33,494 nucleotides of DNA from Purshia tridentata. Lineage: Eukaryota > Streptophyta > Magnoliopsida > Rosales > Rosaceae. The notes under the pieces are model-generated. The model worked only from the letters and a program-made list of their open reading frames with translations, searched no databases and was not told the origin of the DNA. The position numbers and the translations under genes were made by a program. The stretch is from positions 1 to 33,494 of the forward strand of contig QANT01003488.1 of assembly GCA_003254885.1 (NCBI GenBank), written 5' to 3'. The first letter of the stretch is position 1. The number at the start of each line of letters is the position of its first letter. This document shows positions 1 to 10,247 of this stretch, in pieces.

Positions 1-423
1 AGATTTTTAGCTTTTATAATCCCTTTTCATTTTTTTGAATCAAAATACCCATGGTCACCACATTCCATTCGCTGTCTACCAGAAAGTGCTTGAGCAAATG
101 TCCACCAAAATTTCTACACCATATGGCAACCGCAAATTCTACCTTATGGCGATCATCTTCTTTGTGGTGACCACAAAACTCAAAATGATTGTTGTCGATT
201 TTGTGGTTGCCACATTGTGAAATTTTTGGTCGCAGCACATGGTCCACTGTGGCAACCATAAATGACTCAGCAATTTTTGCATCCAAATATGGTTCTCCAT
301 TGAATCTAAATCTAGTTTTTGATATAGAGAGATAAAGAGAGAGAAGTATAAATGTATAAATGTATAAATAAACAAATTTTTTTACAACAAAGAATTCATA
401 TTTAGATTTGAGAAAAAAAGGAG
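1..423. other. Unassigned AT-rich sequence
   Basis: No gene is recognisable. Frames run open across part of this stretch on the minus strand, but their translations have low complexity and resemble no family I know. The sequence is peppered with short quasi-palindromic words built on TGGTGACCA, TGGTTGCCA and TGGCAACC (about 50-260), which probably reflect a decayed repeat. I looked here for the missing RNase H end of the neighbouring copia element and did not find it. Confidence 0.5.
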
Positions 424-1427
424 TAATTACAATTATATACATTAACTATACATCACTTTTTAATTTAGTACCTCAACATTTAAAAGTTCCATTAGATTAG
501 CTCAACTATAAAATCTCGTCAATTAAGTACTTTTGTTACAATTAAATACCTCAACTTTTGATAGTTTTCAACTTAACTTTTATTTTATTTTCATATTTTC
601 TCAAATTTTAAAAGTTAATTAAAAATAGATTTGGATTCAGAAAATGTACGAAAAATTCCTACGAACTTTTCATGACTAGTATAATTTAATAAAGGGTCAA
701 ATTACCAATTTTTCCTCCATGAGTTTTCGGAAAATTTGGAAAGTCCAAATTTATTTCTAAAAAACTAAAACAAATTTTTTCCTTTATAAAATAAATTCTA
801 GATTTCCATAAAGTTTCAAAAGAATTCTGAAAAATATTTGGAAATTACTAAAACCCCATTTTAGAGAATTCTTTAGACTTTATGGAAATTTTAGCATTTT
901 TTTAAAATTTATTTTATAGAAGGATATGTATTTTCCTCTAAAACCGAGATGTCTTTTGGATAGCAAGTGTTCACGAAAAAAGTAGTGTTAGTTTTTAGAA
1001 GATAATGATGCATACCTCATTTTTTTTGGAGTTTGGATTATTATATAAATTTTCAAAGAGTCTAGAGTATTTTAATTTAATATAAATAAAGTTGGACTTC
1101 CCAAATTATATGAAAACACTTAAAATTGGTAATATAACCCTATATTAAATTAGAACTAGTTAAGGCGAGTCCATAGAAATTTTCCATATATTTTTTTGAG
1201 TTTGAAGCTATTTTTAATTAATTTTCAAAGTTTGTAAAAAAGAAAAATAGAAAAAAATTTAAAATAAAATAAAATTGAGGTACTATACTGCTAATTCGAA
1301 AAAATATTTAAAATTGAGGTACTTAATTGAAATGAAAGTACTTAATAAAATTTCATAATTAAGGTACTCTAATGCAACTTTTTTAACTTAAAAAGTAGTG
1401 TATACTTAAAGTATATAATTGTAATTA
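424..1427. mobile_element. Fold-back (long inverted repeat) MITE-like element, ~1 kb
   Basis: The ends are inverted copies: TAATTACAATTATATAC at 424-440 and its complement at 1411-1427. The similarity carries on inward with mismatches and indels. For example, the stretch with GACTAGTATAATTTAATA near 672-690 is mirrored near 1140-1160, and the CCATAAAG/AGAATTCT words at 808-835 are mirrored at 866-888. The axis lies near 850-860, so nearly the whole element folds back on itself. It has no coding capacity. I found no convincing target duplication. The 'tacctcaa...ttaattgaa' terminal style is like non-autonomous Mutator-type elements, but the superfamily is a guess. Confidence 0.75.
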
Positions 1428-1470
1428 ATCAAAAAACAAAAACAAAAACCAATAATAATAAACTAGATCT

Positions 1471-1551
1471 ATACTTAATAAAATTTCATAATTAAGGTAC
1501 TCTAATACAACTTTTTAAAGTTAAGATACTAACTTAAAAAGTAGTGTATAC
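1471..1551. repeat. Partial direct copy of the fold-back element's right arm
   Basis: The segment repeats 1339-1410 almost word for word ('acttaataaaatttcataa', 'aattaaggtactctaat', 'aaaaagtagtgtatactta'). It lies 43 bp beyond the end of the fold-back element. It carries a short extra insertion ('agttaagatact') and stops where copia sequence begins, so it marks the rearrangement that cut the copia element. Confidence 0.75.
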
Positions 1552-4500
1552 TTAAGGTACACGAAGGGCTGCATCAAGGTGAGGTTGATGTGATTCATGC
1601 ATGAAACGGCTCAAAACGTGTACTGCAAAGGAGATATCTGGTTGTGTCACCGTCAAATAAATAAGACGTCCCACCAATCGTCGATACCTTGTAGGATCTG
1701 TCAATACCTTGCCATCAGTAGGTGTAAGTTTATGTGATTGCTCCATGGGAAATGAGCAAGAGCGTGAGCCTAGAAAACCAACATCATCCAATATGTCAAG
1801 TGCATACTTCCGCTGAGAAATGAAAATCCCTTGTTGAGATCGAGCCACTTCAATGCCTAAAAAATATTTTAGATGTCCAAGGTCTTTGATGCGAAAGCGA
1901 TTATGGAGGAAATCCTTTAGCGACTGAATTGCGTTAGGATCATTCCCTGTAATCACAATATCGTCTACGTAAATAAGTATAACTGTAAAAGAGTGATTAT
2001 GAGACCTTGTAAAAAGTGAGTAATCAGCAAGAGATTGAACAAATCCGGCATCTTGAAGAGCTTGAGTAAATTTAGCAAACCAGTTGCGAGAGGCTTGCTT
2101 GAGACCATATAAGGACTTGTGGAGCCGACAAACTAGGTTCTCCCCCTGTCGGCGAAGACCCGGCGGAGGTAGCATATAAACTTCTTCGGTGAGATCACCA
2201 TGAAGAAAAGCGTTTTGGACATCCAATTGATGCAAAGGCCAATTGCGAACAGCAACTATAGCAAGTAAGCAGCGGAATGTGACAAGCTTTGCTGTGGGAG
2301 AAAATGTCTCTGTATAATCTAATCCTTCTTGTTGAGTGTATCCCTTGGCAACAAGGCGAGCTTTGTAGCGCTCAATCGAACCGTCAGAATGATACTTGAC
2401 CTTGTACACCCACTTGCAACCAATGGGATGTTTACCTGCAAGTAAAGAAGTGAAAGACCAAGTATGATTTTGCTCTAAAGCCTGAATTTCCTTGTCCATA
2501 GCCTCGCACCAGTGAGGATCAGTCGATGCTTGAGCATAGGTAGTGGGTTCGACAATTTTGGTAATGTTGGCTGCAAAAGACTGGTGAGAGGAGGATAAAT
2601 GATGATAACTAAGAAAGTGAGAGAGAGGGTAGCGTGTACCTTTACCTCGTGGGAGTGAAGAAGATGATGGATCGGGTTGTGGCACCATGGCAGCATTGCA
2701 GTGGAAGTCTCGAAGGAGAACTGAAGGTTGGCGAATACGATCTGAACGTCGAGGAATTTGTGGAGGAGAAATGGTAGCGGTGGGGCTAGCTAGAATGTGC
2801 AGAGGTGAAGGAAGAACAGGGCTGGTGTGGGTAGGAGTGATAGTTGCAGGTGGAGTGATAGGTCTAGGAGGCGTTTGGTCGGCCGAGTTGTGTGTGGATG
2901 TAAGAATTGGTGGGTTGGTGTGAGAAGGCAAGGGAGTGGTACCAGGGTCAGATATGGATGATGGTAATGGCACTGGTGATAAATCATAATGGGTTGGTGA
3001 GGAAGGGGTGGCAGGTTTAGTGTTAGTAGCATCATATGGGAAGACACTCTCATGAAAAATGACATCTCGACTAGTAAAAAACTGTTTGGTTTCAAGGTCA
3101 TAAACACGATAGGCCTTTTGACCAAGAGGGTAACCTATAAAGATGCATTTGCGGGCTCGTTTATCAAACTTATGAGCAGGAGTGAGATTGGTGGCATAAC
3201 ACAAACAACCAAAGACACGAAGATGTGTATAATTTGGCACCTTATCAAAAAGAAGTTCATGAGGTGTTTTACCTGATAAAAGTGGTGTTGGAAGTCGGTT
3301 AATTAAGTAGGCAGTAGTGAGGACACATTCTCCCCAGAAACGGAGAGGAAGATGAGAATGGAACCTGAGAGCCCGAGCTACCTCGAGAAGGTGTCGGTGT
3401 TTGCGTTCGACCACCCCATTTTGTTGAGGGGTATAAACACATGAATGTTGGTAAACAACACCAAGATCTGCAAAATAAGTTTTCAAAGAAGAGAATTCCC
3501 CACCATTGTCTACACGAATAGCCTTGATTTGTTTGTGAAATTGAGTGGAGACAAAAGTGAAGAAAGATTTAAGCAAACCTTGTGTGTCAGATTTATATTG
3601 CATTAAGTAAACCCAAGTGCTACGAGTATAATCATCAACAATAGTAAAAAAATAACGAGCACCTGAATGTGAAGCAATTTTATGGGGTCCCCAAATATCA
3701 CAATGAATTAAATCAAAAGATGAAGTACTTGAAATTGAACTAGAATTAAAAGGAAGTCTAGTCTGTTTAGCCAATGGACAAAAATCACAAGAGTGTTTGA
3801 AACAAGAAGCATCAGAAATATGAGGTGACAGGAGACGAAGGCGATCGGTGGATGTGTGCCCAAGTCTTAGGTGCCAGACGTTCGGTGGTGTGGTGACATG
3901 GTAAGTAGTGGGTGAAGGTAGTTGCAGTTGGGTGTGGTTCGGATCCAAGTAGTATAGGTTGCCAAGCCATTTACCCAATCCAATCATCTTCTTCGTGCGT
4001 AGGTCTTGTATGTAACAAAAAGAAGGGAAAAACACAACACAACAGGAAAGGGATTGTGTGAGCTTGGGAACGGAGATTAAATTGACATTAAAAGATGGAA
4101 CACAAAGGACATCAGTGAGACGAAGGAAGGCATTAAGAGTGATAGTGCCTGTGCAATCTATATGTGCTTGTGCTCCTGTGGGTAAACCTACGGGGTGCAG
4201 AAAGGAGGGAGATATGTTTGATAAAAATGCACGGGAATTGGTGATATGGTCTATCGCCCCACTATCAATGACCCAAGCATGTGACAAATTAGATTGTTTT
4301 TGAGAATATAGACAAGTAGGATAATTCAGACCTGCAAAATTTACTTGGGTTTGTGATACTTCTGAGTTACCTACTGCACCCATTATTTGCTGGCATTGGT
4401 CCAAAGTCAAGTGTGGTGCAATAGTCTGAAGGTGATGAAGCGGTGAGTCCTTGTCCTGCACATTATTAATGGTAGGCACCCTTCCTTGATTGCCTTTGTT

Positions 4501-5433
4501 GGGTTTGACGTCTTTATTGTGCCACTTGTGACCTGGAGGAAAACCATTAAGGAAATAACAAGTATCAATGTTATGAGTATCACCATTGCAATGGGTGCAG
4601 TGACGGGGCTCTCTCCGGTTTCCTCGTGGTGCCGATCGATTAGAAAAGCTCTGTCCTTGTAATCCAGTTTGGGATACATTCTTTGGATAGTTTTTCTTGC
4701 TGTGTATGCTCAGCATAGCCATACTTTCAATATTGGGAGAATTGGCAGTGATCTCCCGTTGCTTTTCTTCTTGTGATAGTAGAGAATAGGCTCTACTAAC
4801 AGTTGGTAATGGCTGCATAAGAAGAATCTGACCTCGTATTGCCGCATAAGATTCACGTAATCCCATTAAAAATTGCATCAATCGCTGCTGTTCTTCCCGA
4901 TCTGTCAAAGACTTCAGTGCGCCACAGGAACATGGTTCAACTTCATTGTAAAAACTCAACTCATCCCATAGTGCTTTAAGTGTGGAATAGTATGTCGCAA
5001 GAGACATATGATCTTGTGTATGTGTTGCTATACTCCGCTGAATCTGAAAAATTCTAGGAGCGTTGGATTGTGAAAATCGTTCCTTAAGGTCTGTCCATAC
5101 CTCATGAGCCGTCTCGGCATAAATAACGCTATTGGCTAACACAGGATTCAAAGAATTAAGAATCCATGACAAAATCATGTCATTGCAAATCTGCCATTGT
5201 TGAAATGCTGTAGGATGCGTGATAGGAGATGGTTTCTTCATGGTGCCATTGATAAAGGCTATTTTGTTTTTCGCACTTAAAGCAATTTGAACAGAACGAC
5301 TCCAAGTGCTGTAGTTGTCACCGGTCAATAGTTTGGAAACCAATACCATGCCGGGGTGATCTGAATGATGAACATAGTAGGGACTGGAAAGATCTAGAGC
5401 CTTTTCCATTTTGGAGGATCCTGTCTCTTCCAT
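1552..5433 (-). CDS. Ty1/copia gag-pol polyprotein, 3'-truncated
   Basis: This single open frame of 1293 codons encodes the capsid and replication enzymes of a copia retrotransposon. Landmarks by residue: the gag domain with 'GDNYSTWSRSVQIAL' (about 20-240); a CX2CX4HX4C zinc knuckle, CTHCNGDTHNIDTC (about 278-291); aspartic protease core DSGA (about 389); the pre-integrase zinc finger H..H..CX2C (about 518-552); the integrase core with Asp in HCDIWGP (about 577), Asp in DNGGEF (about 642) and Glu in NGVVERK (about 677), i.e. D-D35-E; and copia reverse transcriptase from about 988 with catalytic YVDD at about 1155. The frame ends in ...HLDAALRVP followed by a stop contributed by foreign sequence, so RNase H is absent. 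ATG at 5433 lies 8 nt past the PBS and is the first in the frame. There are no internal stops or frameshifts, which suggests a fairly recent origin, but the copy cannot be autonomous. Confidence 0.93.
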   Translation of the reverse strand: MEETGSSKMEKALDLSSPYYVHHSDHPGMVLVSKLLTGDNYSTWSRSVQIALSAKNKIAFINGTMKKPSPITHPTAFQQWQICNDMILSWILNSLNPVLANSVIYAETAHEVWTDLKERFSQSNAPRIFQIQRSIATHTQDHMSLATYYSTLKALWDELSFYNEVEPCSCGALKSLTDREEQQRLMQFLMGLRESYAAIRGQILLMQPLPTVSRAYSLLSQEEKQREITANSPNIESMAMLSIHSKKNYPKNVSQTGLQGQSFSNRSAPRGNRREPRHCTHCNGDTHNIDTCYFLNGFPPGHKWHNKDVKPNKGNQGRVPTINNVQDKDSPLHHLQTIAPHLTLDQCQQIMGAVGNSEVSQTQVNFAGLNYPTCLYSQKQSNLSHAWVIDSGAIDHITNSRAFLSNISPSFLHPVGLPTGAQAHIDCTGTITLNAFLRLTDVLCVPSFNVNLISVPKLTQSLSCCVVFFPSFCYIQDLRTKKMIGLGKWLGNLYYLDPNHTQLQLPSPTTYHVTTPPNVWHLRLGHTSTDRLRLLSPHISDASCFKHSCDFCPLAKQTRLPFNSSSISSTSSFDLIHCDIWGPHKIASHSGARYFFTIVDDYTRSTWVYLMQYKSDTQGLLKSFFTFVSTQFHKQIKAIRVDNGGEFSSLKTYFADLGVVYQHSCVYTPQQNGVVERKHRHLLEVARALRFHSHLPLRFWGECVLTTAYLINRLPTPLLSGKTPHELLFDKVPNYTHLRVFGCLCYATNLTPAHKFDKRARKCIFIGYPLGQKAYRVYDLETKQFFTSRDVIFHESVFPYDATNTKPATPSSPTHYDLSPVPLPSSISDPGTTPLPSHTNPPILTSTHNSADQTPPRPITPPATITPTHTSPVLPSPLHILASPTATISPPQIPRRSDRIRQPSVLLRDFHCNAAMVPQPDPSSSSLPRGKGTRYPLSHFLSYHHLSSSHQSFAANITKIVEPTTYAQASTDPHWCEAMDKEIQALEQNHTWSFTSLLAGKHPIGCKWVYKVKYHSDGSIERYKARLVAKGYTQQEGLDYTETFSPTAKLVTFRCLLAIVAVRNWPLHQLDVQNAFLHGDLTEEVYMLPPPGLRRQGENLVCRLHKSLYGLKQASRNWFAKFTQALQDAGFVQSLADYSLFTRSHNHSFTVILIYVDDIVITGNDPNAIQSLKDFLHNRFRIKDLGHLKYFLGIEVARSQQGIFISQRKYALDILDDVGFLGSRSCSFPMEQSHKLTPTDGKVLTDPTRYRRLVGRLIYLTVTQPDISFAVHVLSRFMHESHQPHLDAALRVP

Positions 5434-5440
5434 CAGAAAA

Positions 5441-5452
5441 GCTCTGATACCA
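5441..5452 (-). other. Primer-binding site (initiator Met tRNA) of copia-1
   Basis: Read on the minus strand this is TGGTATCAGAGC, the usual plant copia PBS complementary to the 3' end of initiator-Met tRNA. It abuts the CA end of the LTR directly. Confidence 0.9.
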
Positions 5453-5643
5453 TGTGAAAGTATGAAACTGTATATCTTTTCTATTCAATATCAATGACGC
5501 CAAATACAAGAGAATAAATACAGAGTAAGCCTTCTATCTAGATCCTACAGTTTAGCTAATACCCAAAACAAGCATCCTAACTTCTCGTAATCAACTATAC
5601 AAAATAGGAAGGAAATATTTGCAATAAACTTCATATCTTAACA
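5453..5643 (-). repeat. 5' LTR of copia-1 (191 bp)
   Basis: On the minus strand it begins TGTTAAGATATG and ends ACTTTCACA, the TG...CA form expected of an LTR, with its end touching the PBS. The outer boundary at 5643 rests on the TG start alone, because there is no second LTR to align. Confidence 0.8.
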
Positions 5644-5649
5644 GAAACT

Positions 5650-6130
5650 AAGTTATTATGAAGCTTCAAGTTCATAATATTAGGATCCATGAACTTAAAG
5701 TTCATATTGATATATTTTCAAAACTTTCAGGTTTGGTAAATATGTCTACTTTAGAACTCTTAGTTCTCAACTATATAATGAAAACTTCAAGTTCCAATTT
5801 GCTTATATAAAGAACTTGAGGCCATATATGAATCAAAGAAAGGTCTTTGAGATTTAAGGGACTGGAGGCCCACATAACAAGAATAATATAAATCTGAGAA
5901 TTAAAACATGAAATAAAGTAGAACGATGAAATTAAAGCAAAAAATACTATATAATATGTAACGATAATTTATAGTTTCCAAAACCAAAAAGAATAAATCA
6001 AGAAACTTCGAGTCTTGATTTGCTTATAAAAGATGGAGGAACTTCAAGCCCCCATTAAATAATTAAGGTCAAGGAACTTTAAGTTCTTATAATATTGAGA
6101 ATAATCATAATTACAGTGTATAATAATCAA
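5650..6130. repeat. Diverged repeat block A with recurring 'aacttcaagtcc'-type words
   Basis: The segment contains many copies of a short theme such as 'gaacttcaagttc', 'ggaactttaagttctta' and 'aacttgaggcc'. Its start ('gttcataatattaggatcc') is matched at 7327-7346 ('gttcataatattatgatcc'), and the order of motifs is then similar. The two blocks therefore look like old direct duplicates, perhaps parts of one LTR element. There is no coding potential. Confidence 0.5.
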
Positions 6131-6572
6131 GGAAATTTTTTATAGAAGTTTCGACAGAAATTTTGAGAAAATTTCGATTTTGCTAGGATTTTAACAGAAA
6201 TGACAAAAATTGCTATCAAAATACGGAAATTTTGAATGAAACTTTACTATAATGTTTATTTAATATATAATCCACTATATACTGATAAAAAATATTAAAG
6301 AAACCAAATTTTGTAATAGGTTTTATGTATTAAGGTGATTATAATGTATGCTAGCGATAAATATAGTTAAATGAAATTAGTATAATTAATAAATGAAATT
6401 AGTATATTATTTATATTTTATATTTTTTAGGATAAAGTATAAGATATTAGAGATTTAGACCTTTTATTTTTAATTATTTTTGGTATAGAGATCTATAAGG
6501 GTTTAGGGTTTAAAAACAATAAAACGAAACTCAAAACCAAAAACCAAATGAAACCTCAAAAGTAAAGATCAA
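6131..6572. other. AT-rich non-coding stretch
   Basis: I see no gene or clear repeat boundary. Words such as 'gaaattttgagaaaatttcg' recur near 7140-7200. Near 6498-6512 two adjacent 'gggttta' units resemble plant telomere repeats but are too few to mean anything. Confidence 0.4.
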
Positions 6573-7130
6573 ATGAAACCCAAAGCTAAAGGACGAAACA
6601 AAATCTCAAATGGAACCCCAAATTTTTTTTTTTTGAATTGCCTAAATGCCTCAAACGGTCAAACCCCAATTAATTCTAAATTTTTTTCTTCCTTCTTTTT
6701 TTCTTTCCTTCCTTTTTTCTTTTCCTTCCTTTTTTTCTTTTCCTCTCCCCCTACCCAGGCTGCTCGTGAGAGTGACCCACTCTCTTTCCCCTTTTTCTTT
6801 TCTTCCTCCCTCACACAACAGTCACCACCATTTCTGGCCACCAAGCATGCCTTTTTTGATCAACCCAAGGCCACCAGTGGAAGCCCTAGACGTTGGCCAT
6901 CTTCTCATTCCCTTCCTCCATGCCGGCCAGCCACCATGTGCTTTCAAAATTTCAAAATAAAAGCTTGCCACTGCCCGATTCTTTTGCCTATTCCGGCACC
7001 TCCAAGCTCTGATTACTTATTTTTTTTTGTGGGTTTTTCTTCCCTCACCATAGGCTTTCATTCCCCTAAAGTTTGATATGCCAATTTTGTGTAATTTTAA
7101 TTTTGATTTATAGGGTTTGAATAGAATTTG
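6573..7130 (+). repeat. C/T-rich leader-like segment, related to the large LTR family
   Basis: A pyrimidine-rich tract (about 6676-6760) is followed by a GC-richer stretch with 'ccatgccggccagcc' (about 6919-6933) and 'gtgggtttttctt' (about 7028-7040). The same words in the same order occur in the large solo LTRs (near 23577 and 23690). The long open frames here are low-complexity Ser/Phe/Pro runs and not genes. It is most likely a diverged fragment of a related LTR leader. Confidence 0.4.
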
Positions 7131-7314
7131 AAAATTTCAGATATCTCGGCGAAATTTTTGAAATTTACACGAAATTTAGAAGAAAGCGTTTTAAAATTTC
7201 CATACCTCCCAAAAAGGAAATTTAACTCTTTGATAATAATATAAAACGAGTAGTGGAACATAAATATAATTAAAATAATACTGATATTAAAATTACATAA
7301 GAAAATAGTAATTA

Positions 7315-7800
7315 TGAAAATTCGGGTTCATAATATTATGATCCATAAACTCTAGATTTCATTTATTTTGATATATATGAAACTTTAGATTCAGAATTGT
7401 CCCCATTATTACTTTGGTTCTCAATTAGGTATTAGAAACTTAAGACCCTTGTATGAGTCTAGGAACTTCAGGTCCTTGTATCGGTCAAAGAACTAATTCA
7501 AGTCTCTGTACGGATAAAGAAACTTCAGGTCCACATATGACAAGTAATAAGGAACTTTAAGTCCTTATTTAAATTAATTATAAAACAATTTAGGAACTTC
7601 AAGTCCTACTTTTATTTTAAGAATAAAAAAAAAAAACTTTTAGCGCTCATAAAAAAGTACAAAAACTGAAGCACTTGAACCCTTATCGAATTTTATGAGA
7701 ATCCTCAGGCCCTCTTATAAATAAGTAAGAATTGAGAAGCTTCAGGCTCTTATGAAATTCATAACTCTAAATCAATCTTTGGAAACTCCATAAGCTTTAT
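7315..7800. repeat. Diverged repeat block A', direct duplicate of 5650-6130
   Basis: It opens with the shared 'gttcataatatta.gatcc' words and continues with repeated 'ggaacttcaggtccttgta', 'aaacttcaggtccacat' and 'ggaacttcaagtcctac'. The unit spacing is irregular, so this is not a clean tandem array. No coding potential. Confidence 0.5.
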
Positions 7801-8371
7801 AATATAATAGTCAAGGGCAATAAACAATAAACATATGCCACAAATCAAAAACAATAAACAATATAAAAATAAAAATAAGAGGCATCAATAAACAATATGG
7901 TTTATACAAACAAATAAACAAGGGTAAAATGACATTTTGTAAATATTAACTAGTAATAATTACAGATAAAATTATGCCACAACTCTAAAAATTAATAACT
8001 AGAGAAGTATGAAAACATGAGGGCACAAGTGCAACTGATTCTAAGTAAATCAAAAGTTATTAAAATATATGTAGACATTGCTTGAAACTTTTTTTTCCTT
8101 TGAATCACCTGCAACCTTTTTTGTATTTTATCAGTTATGAATTTACACACATCAATTATGAATTACCCACGATCAATATCAGAAAAAATTTTAGTCCAAG
8201 AAAACTTTAATTCTCACATCAACAGCAATTATGAATTACCCATGATCAATCAAATATATAAATAATTGATCTTATACATATATTTTCTCAAGATTAATCC
8301 TAATCATTTGATAGAGTGTGCAAACAATTAGGCAAGACAAGTTTCTTTTAGGTTTTAATCATACAAGCCAT
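7801..8371. other. Non-coding retroelement debris
   Basis: AT-rich sequence with 'atgaattacccacgatcaat' at 8157-8176 and a near copy at 8230-8249. It lies just inside the PBS-like site at 8372, so on the minus strand it would be the internal leader of the older LTR element. No gag or pol homology is visible. Confidence 0.35.
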
Positions 8372-8434
8372 GCTCTGATACTACATGTTAACGTTACTAA
8401 CTCGCATATATAAAATACATATTTGAGTTTACCA
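8372..8434 (-). mobile_element. PBS and LTR edge of an older LTR element
   Basis: The minus strand reads TAGTATCAGAGC at 8383-8372, the initiator-Met PBS with one change. It is preceded by an LTR-like end '...aacgttaaca' and a 2 nt gap. This LTR is interrupted at 8434 by copia-2 and presumably resumes at 14462. The matching distal LTR was not found. Confidence 0.45.
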
Positions 8435-9172
8435 TGTTGAGAATAAATCACCATAAGCAATTTAACTTTTTACTTGCACGGATCTTGTCCTCAATGGATT
8501 TCAATGAAAATTGCAAAGAAAATAAATAGCGAATAAATAAATGAAACAACATACCAAATTAACGTGGTTCAGCAATTGCTTATGTCCATGGCGAACACCC
8601 AATAGATTTCACTAATTTTGAGAAGAAATAACAATGATCACAAGAATTCTCTATCTCTCTCTTTAGGTCTTAATCTATCTCTCACACTTGAGTTTATACC
8701 TTTCTTCAAAAACTTATGAAGACTTGAAAAACTCTCCTCTCTTTGATATTAATCTTTTTGGGTTTTCTGAGTCTAAAGAACCTATTCATACCTTATAGGC
8801 CTTAAAATACAATTAGGGATGAACTAGGAGTCATAAAACCTCCAAAACTAGGAGAAACTCGGAATATCCACGTGTGGGACCTGTCCTCTAGCCATGGGAT
8901 TGGACCCACAGCAAGAATGACATATTGGAAACCCAGAGGACCGGTCCTCCTAGGTAGAGGACTAGTCCTTCAGCAGCTCGACTATTCAAAAACCTCAAAA
9001 CGCCCGCGTAGAACCGATCCTAAGCCATGGGACCGATCTTCTAGGACCTCTTTGATGTTTTTTCTCCTTAAACGACGCTCCACCCTACCACAAACCTCTT
9101 CCAACCTTCCTAACTTCATCCAAACATCCAAGGACTCCCAACCCCCTTTCAAGTGAGCCAAAAAACACAACA
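8435..9172 (-). repeat. 3' LTR of copia-2
   Basis: Plus-strand start TGTTGAGAATAAATC and end AAAACACAACA are shared with 13736-14461. On the minus strand it is TGTTGTG...TCTCAACA. It lies next to the polypurine tract. Its TATA-like site (8783-8790) reads TATGAATA, a mutated form of the other LTR's TATAAATA. Confidence 0.9.
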
Positions 9173-9185
9173 ATCTCCACCTTGG
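9173..9185 (-). other. Polypurine tract of copia-2
   Basis: The minus strand reads CCAAGGTGGAGAT immediately before the 3' LTR. This purine-rich form is typical of the second-strand primer site of plant copia elements. Confidence 0.8.
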
Positions 9186-9574
9186 CGAGCTAGAACCAAG
9201 AACCCGAATGTTGCTTAAACTTTCACCTTAACAAGAGTCTCTTTGTCTCAATGCACCTTAAGTGAGAAAGTGCTCCACCTTAATCAACTAGCTTTGAATG
9301 TAGGAACTAGCTTGCCCTTTCGAATCTTTTCTGCAGCCTTAAGATTCTCTTCGCGTTTTGTTCGATAAGTCCATTCATAGCCAACTTTCTCCTTGGATTT
9401 AGGAACTAACTTACAACTGAAGTTTCTTTGTAGATACAACTTAGCACTCATTTGACGTTCCCATTTCTTACTCTCACAAGCCCCTTTGAATGTAGTTGGA
9501 TTTCCCTTACTAACACCATAGTAACCTCTGTCATTTTTTTACCAAAACTTGTGAGTTAGTTTGATAGTACTCTT
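9186..9574 (-). other. 3' internal region of copia-2
   Basis: On the minus strand this continues the sequence broken at 12128. Joining the two sides across the target duplication keeps a frame open for about 12 more codons (…PKSTIKLTHKFW) before a stop. The rest is non-coding up to the polypurine tract. Confidence 0.6.
9570..9574. repeat. Target-site duplication CTCTT (left)
   Basis: CTCTT at 9570-9574 is matched exactly at 12128-12132, on both sides of the inserted LTR. Confidence 0.85.
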
Positions 9575-10247
9575 TGACAGGACCCTCTCCGAATTCCACC
9601 CTGGAACTCGGAGTGACCCTGCGGGAATCCAATATCAAGGAAAATCCTACCGAAAATTCGGCAGAACCTCCCTTGAAATTGGACTAACCCTTACTTAGAA
9701 AACCTGTAAAACACACTTCTAAGCCAGCTCCTCTACCACAAGCAAGGGTCTCCGACCCGAAATCATAATAATAGGAAACCAAGGTAACATTTACTACTAA
9801 AAGTGTTATATACATCATTACAGTCTACCACCTTAAGTAGCATAACTAATTAAGAACAAAAGAAGAGAATTTACAAGGTTTCAAAAAAATCTAGGGTATC
9901 CTCAACGTATTACTGCTCGACCGCACCACCGCAGTTACCTGGGGGGAAATTTAAAATGAGGCAACACAAAGGAAAAAGTGAGACAACCCAGTGAGTGGAC
10001 AAAATAAAATAAGCTTTTAAAATCAACCGAAAGATCACACAAAGACCTCACATGCTCTGCATGAAAACCCCCAGTTTTTAAAATGGATTTAATAATTTCC
10101 TTTATCAATCATTTACAATAGCTAGTAAATATACTTTGCGATTACTCGTTTTAAAAGAGCGGAAATTTAATCATGCAAAACAACAAGGTTTTCCCGCATA
10201 AGTAAAATCTTAAGGTTTAAATCAAATACTTTATTCGCTCCCAATTT

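Larger units (their letters stand above)
1552..5643 (-). mobile_element. Truncated Ty1/copia LTR retrotransposon (copia-1)
   Basis: Reading on the minus strand, the element has a 191 bp 5' LTR (5453-5643), a PBS directly after it (5441-5452), and gag-pol from 5433. It stops abruptly near 1552-1560 inside the end of reverse transcriptase. RNase H, polypurine tract and 3' LTR are missing. The lost part is not found on the far side of the fold-back element, so this looks like a deletion or rearrangement and not a simple insertion. With only one LTR, insertion age cannot be judged from LTR divergence. Confidence 0.9.

Noticed and set aside
1-423. Lost RNase H and 3' LTR of copia-1 beyond the fold-back element
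   Set aside because: No RNase H motifs and no match to the 191 bp LTR in either strand.
2475-3276. Other-frame ORFs over the copia gag-pol
   Set aside because: They overlap the long copia frame and have no homology of their own.
5453-5643. Link between the 191 bp copia LTR and the 191 bp tandem array
   Set aside because: Same length only; the sequences are unrelated.
6498-6512. Telomere-like TTTAGGG units (also near 16850)
   Set aside because: Only two adjacent units at each place; expected by chance in AT-rich plant DNA and no sign of an interstitial telomere array.
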